From Moniliophthora roreri (lineage: Eukaryota > Basidiomycota > Agaricomycetes > Agaricales > Marasmiaceae): DNA of 64,000 nucleotides. Shown here piece by piece: positions 33,640-44,916 of this stretch (positions are counted from its first letter, which is position 1; each line of letters begins with the position of its first letter). Under the pieces are notes generated by a model, which did no database searches, was not told where the DNA came from, and saw nothing but the letters and a program-made list of their open reading frames with translations. The stretch is taken from contig LATX02000177.1 of NCBI GenBank assembly GCA_001466705.2, forward strand, positions 207,340-271,339, in the 5' to 3' direction. Position numbers and translations under genes: made by a program.

Positions 33640-35690
33640 TCTTCTTTTTCTTCTGCTTTTTCTTCTGCTCTCATTGAGAAAGAACACTGGTACACAGAGA
33701 AGAAAGGACAGCAAAGAGTTTAGCTGTTTGGAACACTGGGAAAGGCCAGGATATGGAAGAAAGTAGAATATCAAGTGATTCTTATAATTCTTATGTGAGC
33801 AGTGTGTCAAGAACAAGATTGATAAGTGATTTTGGAAGGAACAAGAACTATGAATAGTTGTAGTGCTCCTCCTTGAGTCATTCCTCCATTTATAGTGATT
33901 TCTCATAGACAGTGAGCTTGGCTTTTACTTCCTTAATCTCTGGCTTCTTTAAGTGTGATGTTTTCCATTTTGAGGTAGTGATAGATAGAGAGATAAAAGA
34001 AATAAGGTCTGGGTTTGATGATTTGGTGAACTTCTCCTAATGTACTTTGTCTAATATCTTATGTCATTTGCAGCACAAGCCACAAGGAAGATTGTGTTTA
34101 GCATCAATGCAGTCCAGAGTTGTCTCAGCAAGTGGTTCACACTGATACACACAGTTCTCACAAGCAATATGGCAGATCTTTTCAGCAAGAAAGTATACTA
34201 ATGCAGGATCTAAACTGGTGTTCTTCACATTTGGGAATCCTTCCAAAAAGTCTAAGTCTAATAGGAAGGCTGTGAAGTTGATTAGTAAAAAATGAAGAAT
34301 GATATTGAACAACCTACTCTTAGCCATCTTCTTTGCCTTCACTATCAACTAGGTGGAAAAAAAAGTGATCTGTTGTCCATAGGTGTCCACATTACATCTG
34401 ACATGACCACCAGCCTGCTTCTGTTTATTTAGTGTCTCTGCCACACCAATGGAGATGCTGTTAACAAGTGTCTTGGCATGGATACCATTTGTGAACACCT
34501 TTGTTGTGATAATGACTTAGAGCTGTGGATCAGACTCCAATAGCTTGATGGTCTCCTCATTATACTTGTCTTCAGCAACTAAAGAGTACATTCAAATGTA
34601 GTCAAGTGGATTGACTTCAGAATGGCAGCAGTGGAAGAGAAAGAGGAAAAGTTGAAAGCCAGGTTCAATAGTGTGGATATGAATAATAGTTTTGTGGCCC
34701 TCATTGAGGTAGAGAATGAGTTGGGGAAAGCCAAGACCTTTAATGGAAGATGTGAGAGTTTGTACAATAATCTTGGTATTAGAGTGTTCATTTGACTGTC
34801 AAATCAAACAGAAGTTACTTCTAGAGAAACCTAGAGTTGAGCATACTGAATCTGTTGATATACCTAGCTATAGGGTAGCTGTCATTCTGAAAATAGCAGT
34901 ATCTGGAAGTTGACCAGAAAGAAAGAATCCAATGATTCTGAAGGCTGGACAGAATGAAAGACCCTATTTATCAATAACATGGGCTTCTTCAGCACATCTA
35001 AAAATAACATTGGAGTGAAAGCTGGTGGAATTAGGAATCTTGTACTATTCAGGTTCATAAAGATGTTTAGGATCAATAATGATAAGCTGATACTTGCATT
35101 TAGTAGTTTCTTTGATGATATTGGTATGCTCAAGGCAAGCAGCAGACATGTTCTGGTGAGTAAATGCAAAGCCTTTAATTCCAAATCTTGTGGATTTTTT
35201 AACCCTAGGCACCTTGCTCCAGATGGAGAAAAGAAAAGAAGATGAGAAATTATACAATGTTGTTTGCAAGACCCTTCATAGGTGATATGACAATACTGAC
35301 AGGCTTTTTCTTGATGCATACATCAAACCAAGAGTAGTTTCATGAGTTCTAGCTTATTTCCTGATGTAGAAGAAGAGGAACAATAAAGAGAGTAGACTTT
35401 CTATTGCCAGTAGCTGTGATGTACATGACCTGCTTCAGATTAAGAATGTCTGCAATTGGCTTGTGCTAATGAGGCTTCAATCTGTTGGTCCATTGGGGAA
35501 TACACTTTCTGACTATGGCATCAATGACTTTTAAGCCTTCAGGAGAGTGAAAGTTGAGCTTGATAGCTATCAGAAGATGGCAGATTGACACAGAAGTACA
35601 AAATGGGACAGTGGCTATGCACCTAAAGGCTAACCAAACATGTACATATATTAGGTAATATATGGGTGTGCTGCAAACCTCCTGCAAAAT
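33640..35690 (-). pseudogene. RecQ-like DEAD/DEAH helicase gene (decayed)
   Basis: Minus-strand pieces in helicase order. A start region includes LNFHSPEGLKVIDAIVRKC (near 35520-35575). Walker A is degraded (ITATGNRKS instead of TGxGKS, near 35393-35420), then KKKPVSIVISPMKGLANNIV. A degraded Walker B reads AEEAHVIDK near 34960-34990, and a TATL-type motif III follows. Motif V/VI (TTKVFTNGIHAKTLV and ETLNKQKQAGGHV, near 34395-34510) is degraded too. A Cys-rich C-terminus (CENCVYQCEP, CIDAKHNLPCGLC) lies at 34064-34170. RecQ-like helicases of this type are multicopy in mushroom genomes, some near telomeres. Stops and frameshifts throughout. It is convergent with the DUF6589-like gene; the two relics end within about 130 bp of each other. 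Confidence 0.65.
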
Positions 35691-36261
35691 GCCTAAAACT
35701 AATTGTCAAGAGCATAATTCAAAGCAGGCTAAGCCACCATGTTGGGAAGGATAGTATTAAGTTTTCTCGATAGTGTACACTTGAGCTAGCTATCTTGATA
35801 TGAATAAGCATTCAAATTTGTTTAGAATGAATGAACTTGAATCAAAGCAGAGGTTGTTAATGCATCTGCAATTTTATCTTTGCCCATGTTATACATAGAG
35901 CCTCTCCTACTCCAATTCTGCCCAGACTCTGCCCAAGAACAACCTAATATCCAATATCAGATTAAGACATTGAGAAGACAGAAGCTGCCTAAGCAAGGCA
36001 CATTGAGGAAAAGAGGCAAGTATGTGTTGGCATGTTCAAGCCTCATGTGGCAGTATTGAGAATTGCCTTTTTTGGGCCATTTCCATGATACTCAACCACT
36101 AGGCAAGCTACAACTCTGCAATACTCAGAAAGAGCAAAACCAGGAGGCCAGTAGTCTCCTCAGGCACTTGATAAAGTCAGAATATAGTAAGTTTGAGAAG
36201 AATAGAACCTAAGAATGAGTCAACTGAAATGCTGCTGACATTGGTATCAAGCCAATGCTGT
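35691..36261. other. No recognised gene
   Basis: Sequence between the helicase relic and the fold-back element. No open frame or motif recognised; CpG-poor. Confidence 0.4.
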
Positions 36262-37019
36262 CACTGGGTGCAGGGAAGCATGAGTTGAGATAACTTATGT
36301 AATGTCTATGCTTTAGTTACAACTAGGGATTTTAAAATAACCCAAATTAATTATTCAATAGATATGTTATATATTGAAAAGCATAAGTTGAAGAGTATCT
36401 ATTGAATATCTGCTCTAAATTATGGTTTGCTTATGCTATAGAATATAGTATAGATATGATACACATATATTATAGTCATGCTACAAAGCAGAGAGGGTAT
36501 ATAGCATAAGCATCAGATATAAAAACTCAAGTTATGCAGCATATATGCAATATGATTTTAAAGCACAAATAGATAATACATGCCATGTGGTAATTGTTAT
36601 TACACACTATATCTAGCAATGAGATGTGCATACTCAATAGCATAGCTATTGCAAAAGTTGAATTTAACTTATGCTATAGTTGTGCAATATATAAAGCTGG
36701 AGAAAGTTGCAATACTGTCATAAAGGTATGAAGGTGATGGCACCTCAACTGTGACACTATTATCAGCTAGCAATGAGCCTATAGTGACCTGTGACTACCA
36801 TCTTCACAAGCAACAGCACTTATTGTCTCCAAAATAAGTTACTGACTATTTTTTTTGCTATCTATATGTTACAGTTGTAAGCTGATGACAGACCCTCTGT
36901 GACTCATTATATTACAGTCTTTTGGCAACAGGACAGTGCCTCTGTTACCTGTTACAGCCTCCATACACTTCATGACAGTATATTAAAATCAGAAAGAATG
37001 CAGAAGCAAGGAACTCTTA

Positions 37020-38466
37020 ATTAAGAGAGCATAAGGTGAAGAGTCCTCAATCAAAGGATGCTAATAGGACTTATTATTGTACCTTGTCTATATAGGATTA
37101 GTGAAGGTGGAGATTCCTTAATATAAGAATATGAAGGCAAGAAATGCTTAATAGAAGAATACAAAGGTAAAGGTAAAAGATCTTTAGTTAAACAAGCAAA
37201 GGTGAAGAATCCTTAATGTAAGGATATGAAGACAACATTCTTTATAAAAGGATACAAAGGTAAAGAATCCTCAATTGAAGGACACTAAGATAAGAGTAAA
37301 GCATTCTAAGGCAAGGGTGAAGGTAGAGAATCCTTAATGTAAGAATATGAAGATGAAAATGTCTTTATAGAAGAATACAAAGGTAAAGGATCTCTAGTTA
37401 AAGAAGCATAAGGTGAGGAATCCTCAATTGAAGGACATTAAGATAAGGGTGAAGTATGCTAAGGTAAATGTGAAGTATGCTAATGTAAATGTAAAGATGT
37501 TTACCTTTGTATTCTTCTATAAAGAATTTTTCTCCTTCACATCCTTACATCAAGGATTCTTCACCTTCAGCTTTACCTTAGCATCCTTCAGTTGAGAACC
37601 CTTGGCCTTTATCTTTGCATTAGCATACTTCACCTTTACCTTTGTATTCTTCAATAAAGAAATTTTCACTTTCACATCCTTACATTAAGGATTCTCTGCC
37701 TTCACTCTTGCCTTAGAATGTTTTACCCTTATCTTAGTGTCCTTCAATTGAGAATTCTTCACCTTTGTATCCTTCTATAAAGGATGTTTTGCCTTTATAT
37801 CCTTACATTAAGGATTCTTCACCTTTGCTCCTTTAACTAAAGATCTTTTACCTTTACCTTTGTATTCTTCTATTAAGCATTTCTTGCCTTCATATTCTTA
37901 TATTAAGGAATCTCCACCTTCACCCTTGCCTTGGCATACTTTACCTTTACCTTAGCATCCTTCAATTATTCTTCACCTTATGCTCCATTAACCAGAGATC
38001 CTTTACCTTTGTATCCTTCTATAAAGAATTTTTCTCCTTCATATCCTTACATTAAGGACTCTCCTCCTTCACTCTTGCCTTAGCATACTTCACCTTTACC
38101 TCAGCATCCTTCAATTGATGATCTTTTACCTTCACCCTTGCCTTAAAATACTTTACTTTTATCTTAGTATCCTTCAATTGAGGATTCTTCACCTTATGCT
38201 CCTTTAACTAGAGATCCTTTACCTTTGTGTCCTTCTTTAAAGATCTTTAAAGAATTATCCCTCTTCACATTGTTACATTAAGAATTCTTTACTTTTGTAT
38301 TCTTCTATAAAGAATTTTTCACCTTCACATCCTTCCATTAAGGATTCTCCATCTTTACCCTTGCCTTAGCATACTTCACCTTTAGCTTAGCATCTGTCAA
38401 TTGAGAATCTTTTACCTTCACCCTTGCCTTAGAATGCTTCACTCTTATTTTAGTATCTTTATTCTT
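37020..38466. repeat. Minisatellite arrays of small palindromic units
   Basis: Units of roughly 35-40 bp alternate blocks such as aatccttaatgtaaggat and tcctcaattgaagga, each itself a short hairpin, with aaggtaaagg/aaggtgaag spacers. From about 37500 the same units run in the opposite orientation (cctttacctt, tccttcaattgagga). The array resumes after the outer gypsy element at 58691-58838. Irregular unit lengths indicate repeated unequal exchange. No coding potential. Confidence 0.75.
38462..38466. repeat. Target-site duplication TTCTT (left)
   Basis: Recurs at 58691-58695, 20 kb away, right after the matching 403-bp LTR. Confidence 0.92.
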
Positions 38467-38869
38467 TGTTACAATGCTATAGACTGTCATATGACCACAT
38501 GTATTACTAATGTATTACTTACTTTTCTTTCTCCTTCTATGAAGTTTCTGGACTCTTATGTAACAGTTTCTATCTCCTCTCTGTTTCGGTTGGTAATTAT
38601 GTAACACTTCTACGATGTTCTCTTGAATTCTTTCTCGTTTGTAATCGTAGATACATTGTACTATTTAAGTAGTCCAAACTGGGTCTCAAGCTCCTCAGCT
38701 TGACCTGGTTAACTATAAACCTTGTTCTAAGCAACAAACAAACTCTTAGGCATTGAACTCAGAGACCACCTCTTAGTTCTTGCTTAAACTCTGAACCTTG
38801 AACCTTACGATCTTCTTGACTATGTTATAGTCGAGTTGGTTGACGTTGCTGCACACAAGTAACGTAACA
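38467..38869 (+). repeat. 5' LTR of the outer gypsy element
   Basis: 403 bp, TGTTAC...GTAACA. TATTTAAG at 38662-38669 precedes TCAGCTTGACCT (38695-38706) by 33 nt; the latter is complementary to the primer-binding site after the LTR. Confidence 0.95.
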
Positions 38870-38920
38870 TAAGGTCAAGCTGACTGAAGCGCCAACCTAA
38901 CAAGGTTTAGGCACCACAGC
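38870..38920 (+). promoter_or_regulatory. Self-primer binding site and leader box (outer gypsy)
   Basis: taaggtcaagctga follows the LTR directly and is complementary to TCAGCTTGACCT within the LTR (12 nt). Then comes gccaacctaacaaggtttag, able to form a small aacct/aggtt hairpin and also resembling a branch point (ctaac) plus 3' splice acceptor (tttag). Confidence 0.7.
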
Positions 38921-40270
38921 TCCACCAAGGGCCAGACTTACTGCGGAAGACAAAAGTGACATTGATCAAGATATCAAACTCACAAGACGGCTTCAGAACA
39001 TCAGGATTGGAATTTCGGAGAACCCTGAATTGACCAGGCGTACAATTATAACCTGCCACCACCGTCATGAAGCCATCCGACAGCTCTCAGACATGCTTGG
39101 GCCAGACACAACGACTGGCGATGAAACACAAACAGAAGACAAACAGAAGAACAACTCGACCCTATTATTCACGCTACCTGAATTGCCCTTTTTCGAGAAT
39201 ATCAATCAGTCCGAGAGCACAACTGAGAGCTTGACAGGCTCATCAGAATCCACAGAAGACTTTACACCTTTTGCCAAAGAACAATTACCAGAAACGGACA
39301 TCATGTCAGGAGAAGCGAGCTCAACCCCAAAACGAGAACAGAAACTGATGACCCAAGAGGAGATGATTGTCAACATTGCAACAGCAGTGCTAGAAGAACA
39401 GAAGAAGAAGGGGAAGGGAGCCAAAGTAGTGGCACTGGAACCTTTTGAAGGAGATTGAAAGGACACAAAGTGATTTCTCACCAAAGTTGAGATATACATT
39501 TGCATGCACCCTTCCAATTATGATACTGATGAGAAGAAATGTCTCTTCCTTCTCTCTTATCTCCAAGGAAAAGAAACCCAATCTTGGAAACAATGAAACA
39601 CCGACCTTATTTTCAATTGGAAAAGTGGCAACGATGTGCTAAAGTGGGACGATTTGAAAGCTGCTTTCAAAAAACATTATCTCCTGGCGGACATCAGAGC
39701 AGATGCACAGCTAAGGATCGAAGACATGAAAATGGGAGAAAGGGCTGACAATTATGTCAATGACTTCAGGGTCCTGGCTGATGAATCAGGATATGATGAT
39801 CAAGCCTTGATCCATATCTTCCAGAAGGGGCTACCGTTTGTGTTAGCCGACAAAATCTTGAACCAGTCACAAGGAAGACCAGAAGATCTCAATAGATGGT
39901 ACGAAGCAGCCATTAGATTCAATGAACAGTACAAATATGCTAAGGCTGTTCAGAAGCCTCGCAGGTTTCAAATGGTAGTAGACAAAAAAAAGAAGTTCGA
40001 GAAGAAGGAGACTACCGTCAATAAGCTCGAAACAGGAAGACTGTCAGAAGAGGACCAAAGTAGTACATGAAGGACAGAAGGTGCTTCCAATGTGCCAAAC
40101 AAGGACATCTCAGCCGAGATTGCCCGATGAAGAACTCAGGAAAAGCCGATGAAAGAAAGAAGAAAAGAACCCCTCCAGACGCCTATGTTAAGATCCAGGC
40201 CATGTTTAAAGAATACACTCAGGAGGAGCAGACTGAACTTCTGAACATTATGGAGAAGGAGGGTTTTTGA
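38901..40270 (+). pseudogene. gag: gag of the outer gypsy element (stops and a frameshift)
   Basis: The frame is open from 38901, just after a stop in the leader, with no early ATG (GLGTTAPPRARLTAEDKSDI); the first in-frame ATG is at 39093. The Ser/Glu-rich N-terminal part ends at TGA 39456-39458. The capsid part (WDDLKAAFKKHYLLADIRAD, NDFRVLADESGYDDQALI) has another TGA near 39592. The CCHC knuckle CFQCAKQGHLSRDC (40083-40124) is in a different frame, so there is a 1-nt indel near 40060. It ends MEKEGF, TGA at 40268-40270. Structural protein of the particle; dead copy. Confidence 0.88.
40261..40267 (+). promoter_or_regulatory. -1 frameshift site G GGU UUU (outer gypsy)
   Basis: GGGTTTT in gag phase before TGA. 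Pol continues as GGG TTT TTG AAG. An imperfect hairpin downstream pairs gtggcag and agag with ctct and ctgcc...ccac (40272-40310). Confidence 0.72.
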
Positions 40271-43200
40271 AGTGGCAGAAGAGGCCGACTCTCTCCCTGC
40301 CCCCACCAATAATGATTTCGAACGTTGTATTAGCTAAGCTTGATCATAATTCTATGTGAATTCCTTTGTCTTACAATGTTGGATCAGAAAAAGTCGGAAT
40401 AAATGCGCTCCTGGACTCAGAAGCAGGAGGGCTCTTTATGACCCCTGAAACGGCGAAGACTCTCACAAGATTGGCTCTCCAAAAACATTCAAGTGTTTAA
40501 TGTTGATGGAACTCTGAACAAAACGGCCTGGATCACACATTCAATGATGGCGACATACAATATCAGACCAAAAACGCTCATGGACACGTTCCTTCTCTCC
40601 AGATTAGGAAAAGAAGATGTCATCTTTGGACTACCCTGGTTACAGAAATACAATCTAGATGTTAACTGGAGGTCAGGAGAAATCATATTTCGGCCCAAGA
40701 GATACATCAAAATCCCACATTATAGTAGTATTTTCGACAATGAGGCACTAGAAGAGATCATCAGCCGAATCGACATTAGAGCCAAGATGTCGGTATCACA
40801 AACAATGGCGCATCAAGTGGAACAGAAGGAACGGACATTTGAGGAACTGGTCCCAAAATATCTGCACAAATTTAGGGCACAATTCGAAGATCGAGAAGCT
40901 GAGCATTTCTCTATATCTTGGCATTACAATCATGCTATTGATCTGAAGCCAGATTTTGTGACCAAGGATTGCAAACTCTACTCGTTAACTGTACTGGAAC
41001 AATGTGAATTGGACAAATTCTTAGAAGAAAATTTACAGAAAGGATACATCCAGAAGTCTAAATCTCTGAATGCCTCCCTCTTTTTCTTTGTGGGCAAGAA
41101 GGAAAAGGGAAAGTTGCGACCAACACAGGATTATCGACGGTTAAACGATGGAACAATCAAGAACGTGTATCTACTGCCACTGATCTCAGATCTAATTGAC
41201 AAGCTACGTGGAGCCACTATTTTCTCTAAATTGGATTTACGCAACAGATATAACAATGTTAGAATCAAAGATGGAGACCAATGGAAGGCAGCCTTCAAGA
41301 CTAATCGAGGGTTGTTTGAACCCATGGTTATGTTCTTTGGACTTATGAACTCCCCAGCTACATTTCAAGCATTCATGGACGACATCCTCTCTGATTTCAT
41401 GGCTGAAGGATGGTATCTCATTTATATGGATGACATTCTTATATATTCTGTGAATGCAGAAGAGCACTGAGAACAATCCCAATGGCTTCTCCAACAGCTT
41501 AAAGAACAAGATCTTTTCCTTAAGCTGCACAAATGCAAATTTGACGTCATGGAAGTAATCTTTTTGGGATTGGTAATCCAGCCAGGCACCATCAGTATGG
41601 ACCCTGTTAAGCTGGCAGGCATTGAGGATTGGCCAGCTCCTGAAACCGTTATGGGAGTTCAAAGCTTTACTGGGTCTGTGAATTTCTACTGAAAGTTCAT
41701 TGGGAGATATGCGGAGATCGCGAAGCCATTATATGATTTAACCAAAAAGGGGGTCAAGTTCGTCTGGGATGATCGGTGTCAATCGGCATTTGCTACGTTA
41801 AAACAGAAATTCTCAAAACAGCCCCTACTGAAGATCCCAGATTCTTCCAAACCATTTGTGATCGAAGCAGATGCATCAAAATGGGCCTCTGGAGCAGTCT
41901 TACGACAGAAAGGCGAGGACAGGGAGTGGCACCCATGTGGCTACATATCCCATGCGTTCGATGCTACAGAACGCAACTATGAGATTTATGACAGAGAGCT
42001 TTTCGCAATTGTGCGAGCTCTACAGACATGGCGACATTATGTGTTGGGAAATGGGTTCCCAGTCACCATTCTGTCGGATCACAAAAATCTCACATATTTC
42101 CAGACGGCTCAGAAGTTGAATCGGTGACAAGCACGTTGGAGTCTCTACCTGTCATTATTTGATCTTCAACTAGTCCATGTTCCAGGGTCTCAGATGATTC
42201 AATCAGATGCACTCTCACAACAGCCAGATCACGTTCATGGGACAGACACCGATAATGAAGGTGTTGTCGTCCTGCCAGATTCTTTGTTCATCAATGTCAT
42301 CGATGTTGATCTCCAATCATGGTTGAAGAAGGCACTGGGCGATGATGATTTCCATTGAAGCACGCTAGAATCCCTCTTGGATCAAGGCATCCCTCCTATT
42401 AAGTCTTCACTTTCAGACTGGAAATTTGATGATGACATTCTCTTCTACAAGGGACGGGCGTATGTGCCAAATGATATCACGCTGAGAAGAGATATCATAC
42501 AAACCATTCACAAAGGACAGCCCTTCAGTCACCCCAGGCAGTACGGTACTGTTAATTTGGTTAGTAGGGAATTTTGGTGGCCTGGTATGTCCCAATTCAT
42601 CAAAGCATTTGTGGATGGCTGTGCTCCATGCCAACAGATGAAGATCAACACACACCCCTCCATGGCAGAGCTTATGCCCTTACCAGGCATTCCAAATGCT
42701 GTGCCATTTCAAGTCATCACAATGGATCTGATTACGGACCTACCATAATCTGATGGATCGGACTCTATAATGGTCGTGGTAGACCATTCCTCTACAAAGG
42801 GGGTAATTTTCATCCCTTGCACCAAGAAACTGGATGCGACCAAAGCAGTGGAACTTCTGTTTCAATATGTGTACAAAAGATATGGACTGGCAGAAAGAAT
42901 CATATCGGACAGAGACTCTAGATTTGCGGCAGAAGTGTTTCAAGAAATGGCAAGACTTTTGGGGATTAAACACTCGATGAGTACTGCTTATCATCCACAA
43001 ACAGACAGGGAAACTGAAAGAGTAAATCAGGAAGTCGAAATCTATCTGAGATTCTTCTGTGGAAAACAGCAAATGGAATGGAGCAAACATCTCCACATGG
43101 CAGAATTCGCTCACAACAACAGGACTCATTCTGTTACTCATCACTCTCCCTTCTTCATGACTATGGGATATTATCTGTGACCTCTACCCACAATCTTTGA

Positions 43201-43716
43201 ACAGACAGATGTTCCATCAGTGGAAAAGCAGCTGACAGAATTAAAACAGTTAAGGGAAGAAACATCAGCAATGATAGAAGTGGCTAGATGACGGGTAATC
43301 GAACAAGGGAAAAAGAAGAGAGACACCTTCGCAAAGGGACAAAAGGTGTGGCTCGAAGGGAAAAATCTGGATTTCGGGTACCCAACCAGGAAACTGTCAC
43401 CCAAAAGGGAGGGACCCTTTGAAATCAAAGAAGTCATGGGGCCGGTCACGTACAAATTGAAGCTGCCGAGACAATGGCGAATACACCCCATTTTCCACGT
43501 CGGGCTTCTGTCGCTGTATAAAGAGACAGATGAACATGGAATCAACTTCTTAGAACTGCCTCCAGATATAATAGAAGGACACAAGGAGTTCGAGATTGAA
43601 GCCATCATAGGTTACAAGCCCAAGAAAGATCCAAAGAAGTTCTTGGTATCATGGAAAGGATACGATTCTTCTCACAATGAATGGAAGAAGAAAGTGGAGC
43701 TTGAACACGCAATGGA
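40261..43716 (+). pseudogene. pol: pol of the outer gypsy element (many TGA codons, one frameshift)
   Basis: Protease with a changed active site (LLDSEAGG instead of DSGAGG, near 40411), then a 1-nt shift near 40440-40490, then RT (YMDDILIYS near 41427), RNase H (IEADASKWASGAVLRQ near 41861), integrase (HPRQYGTVNLV...CAPC near 42530-42630; SDRDSRFAAE near 42907; TDRETERVN near 43003), GPF module (EGPFEIKEVMG) and chromodomain (KFLVSWKGYDSSHNEW near 43638). Stops, nearly all TGA: 40357, 41468, 41690, 42125, 42356, 42746 (TAA), about 43178 and 43289. The last chromodomain codons lie at 56725-56750, beyond the inner insertion. Dead copy. Confidence 0.9.
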
Positions 43717-43721
43717 GCTGT
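43717..43721. repeat. Target-site duplication GCTGT (left) of the inner element
   Basis: gctgt precedes TGTTACAG here and follows the matching LTR end at 56720-56724. Joining the two sides restores the outer element's chromodomain reading. Confidence 0.92.
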
Positions 43722-44106
43722 TGTTACAGTTGGACACGAACAGACTATCTTTTTCCTTCCTTCTATTTCTTGTTTTGACACTTTAGTGCCTTCAAGCGCT
43801 AATATTCTCTTTTTACTTATGCTTTTCATTAACATCTGGACACATCCACCTTCCCAGTTCCCTTTTCCGACTTCATGCCTTCCTCTCTATTTAAGATGTC
43901 ATCACTATGTCATTCACGACATCAGTATGATATCATTATTCTATTCGTTTCTTTCCCCTTCTATTTATGATCCGACGTCATCTGTGACATCGGTTATTGT
44001 ATCATTATATCTATTTTCATTTCCTCGACATCACTTCTGATGTCATTCTCTTATTTACCATGTCGTCAAAGGTACATTCTATTTGCTAAACAAACGATGT
44101 CGATCN
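43722..44106 (+). repeat. 5' LTR of the inner element, truncated by a contig join
   Basis: First 385 bp of a 622-bp LTR family (complete copy at 44295-44916). The remaining 3' end of an LTR is seen at 46611-46681, after the next N. Confidence 0.88.
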
Positions 44107-44107
44107 G
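44107..44107. other. Single-N contig join
   Basis: LTR sequence stops abruptly here and host-like coding sequence follows. The neighbouring contig also contains the same LTR family, which may have misled the scaffolder. Confidence 0.85.
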
Positions 44108-44239
44108 AAAGATCTTGACTGCATCAACGAAGGAGGTGTCAGGTGACTCTCTTGTGATCTTTTTGGCACGCTGCTGGAACTTGGTGTTTGTGAGAAGTTC
44201 GAATGATGGTTCCTGCGACTTCTTGTTGCCCTTGGCCAT
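44108..44239 (-). CDS. First 44 codons of an unrecognised host gene (partial)
   Basis: Open from ATG at 44239 (minus) to the contig edge: MAKGNKKSQEPSFELLTN and onward, Lys/Gln/Arg-rich, ending ...DAVKIF. Base composition and CpG content look like ordinary host coding DNA, unlike the decayed surroundings. An in-frame upstream extension to 44269 exists but lacks an ATG. A 622-bp solo LTR sits 55 bp upstream of the ATG, in what should be the 5' UTR or promoter. No family recognised; the small basic start would suit a nuclear/nucleolar protein, but that is a guess. Confidence 0.5.
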
Positions 44240-44294
44240 GACATGTATAATAGAACTGGTGAGGTACAAGGTAACTGCGAGCTGAGAACTAAGA

Positions 44295-44916
44295 TGTTAC
44301 AGTCGGACACGAACAGACTATCTTTTTTCCTTCTCTATTTCTTGCTTTGACACTTTAGCGCCTTCAAGCGCTAATATTCTCTCTTTACTTATGCTTCTCA
44401 TTAACATCTGGACACATCCACTTTCCCAGCTCCCTTTTCCGACTTCATGCCTTCCTCTCTATTTAAGATGTCATCACTATGTCATTCACGACATCAGTAT
44501 GATATCATTATTCTATTCGTTTCTTTCCCCTTCTATTTATGATCCGACGTCATCTGTGACATTGGTTATTGTATAATTATATCTATTTTCATTTCCTCGA
44601 CATCATTTCTGATGTCATTCTCTTATTTACCATGTCGCCAAAGGTACATTCTGTTTGCTAAACAAACGATGTTGATCTAGCAGTTTGTATACAAACTAGT
44701 AGCTACAATCGTTGTATAAGTAGATAGTCTGAAGGTCTAAGCTACCTCAGCTTGACCTAGTTAACCCTTTGGACATCTTGCTCACTTCGACCGAACTCTG
44801 AGGACTTTAGCGCGAGCTGAGGAACTCAAACTCGAACTTGCCCCTTTTGTCAACTTAGTGCCGCTACGTCATAGTGGTTGTTGAGTTGTTGTTGTTGCTG
44901 CGCAAGTAACATAACA
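44295..44916 (+). mobile_element. Solo LTR (622-bp family) upstream of the host-like gene
   Basis: Complete LTR TGTTACAG...GTAACATAACA. It contains TATAAG at 44715-44720 and TCAGCTTGACCT at 44747-44758, 32 nt apart. No internal element sequence on either side. Flanks taaga and tgaga are an imperfect 5-bp duplication (one mismatch). Flanking host sequence continues on both sides in the same style (ctgagaac... repeats). Confidence 0.85.

Noticed and set aside
37413..38604. Tandem hairpin repeats as a possible CRISPR array
   Set aside because: Unit lengths are irregular, there are no unique spacers of constant size, the orientation flips at 37500, and the context is fungal repeat DNA.
43346..43786. 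A 146-codon frame running from the chromodomain into LTR sequence, looking like a novel C-terminus
   Set aside because: The last ~22 codons are read through the inner element's 5' LTR (starts 43722); the real chromodomain end is at 56725.
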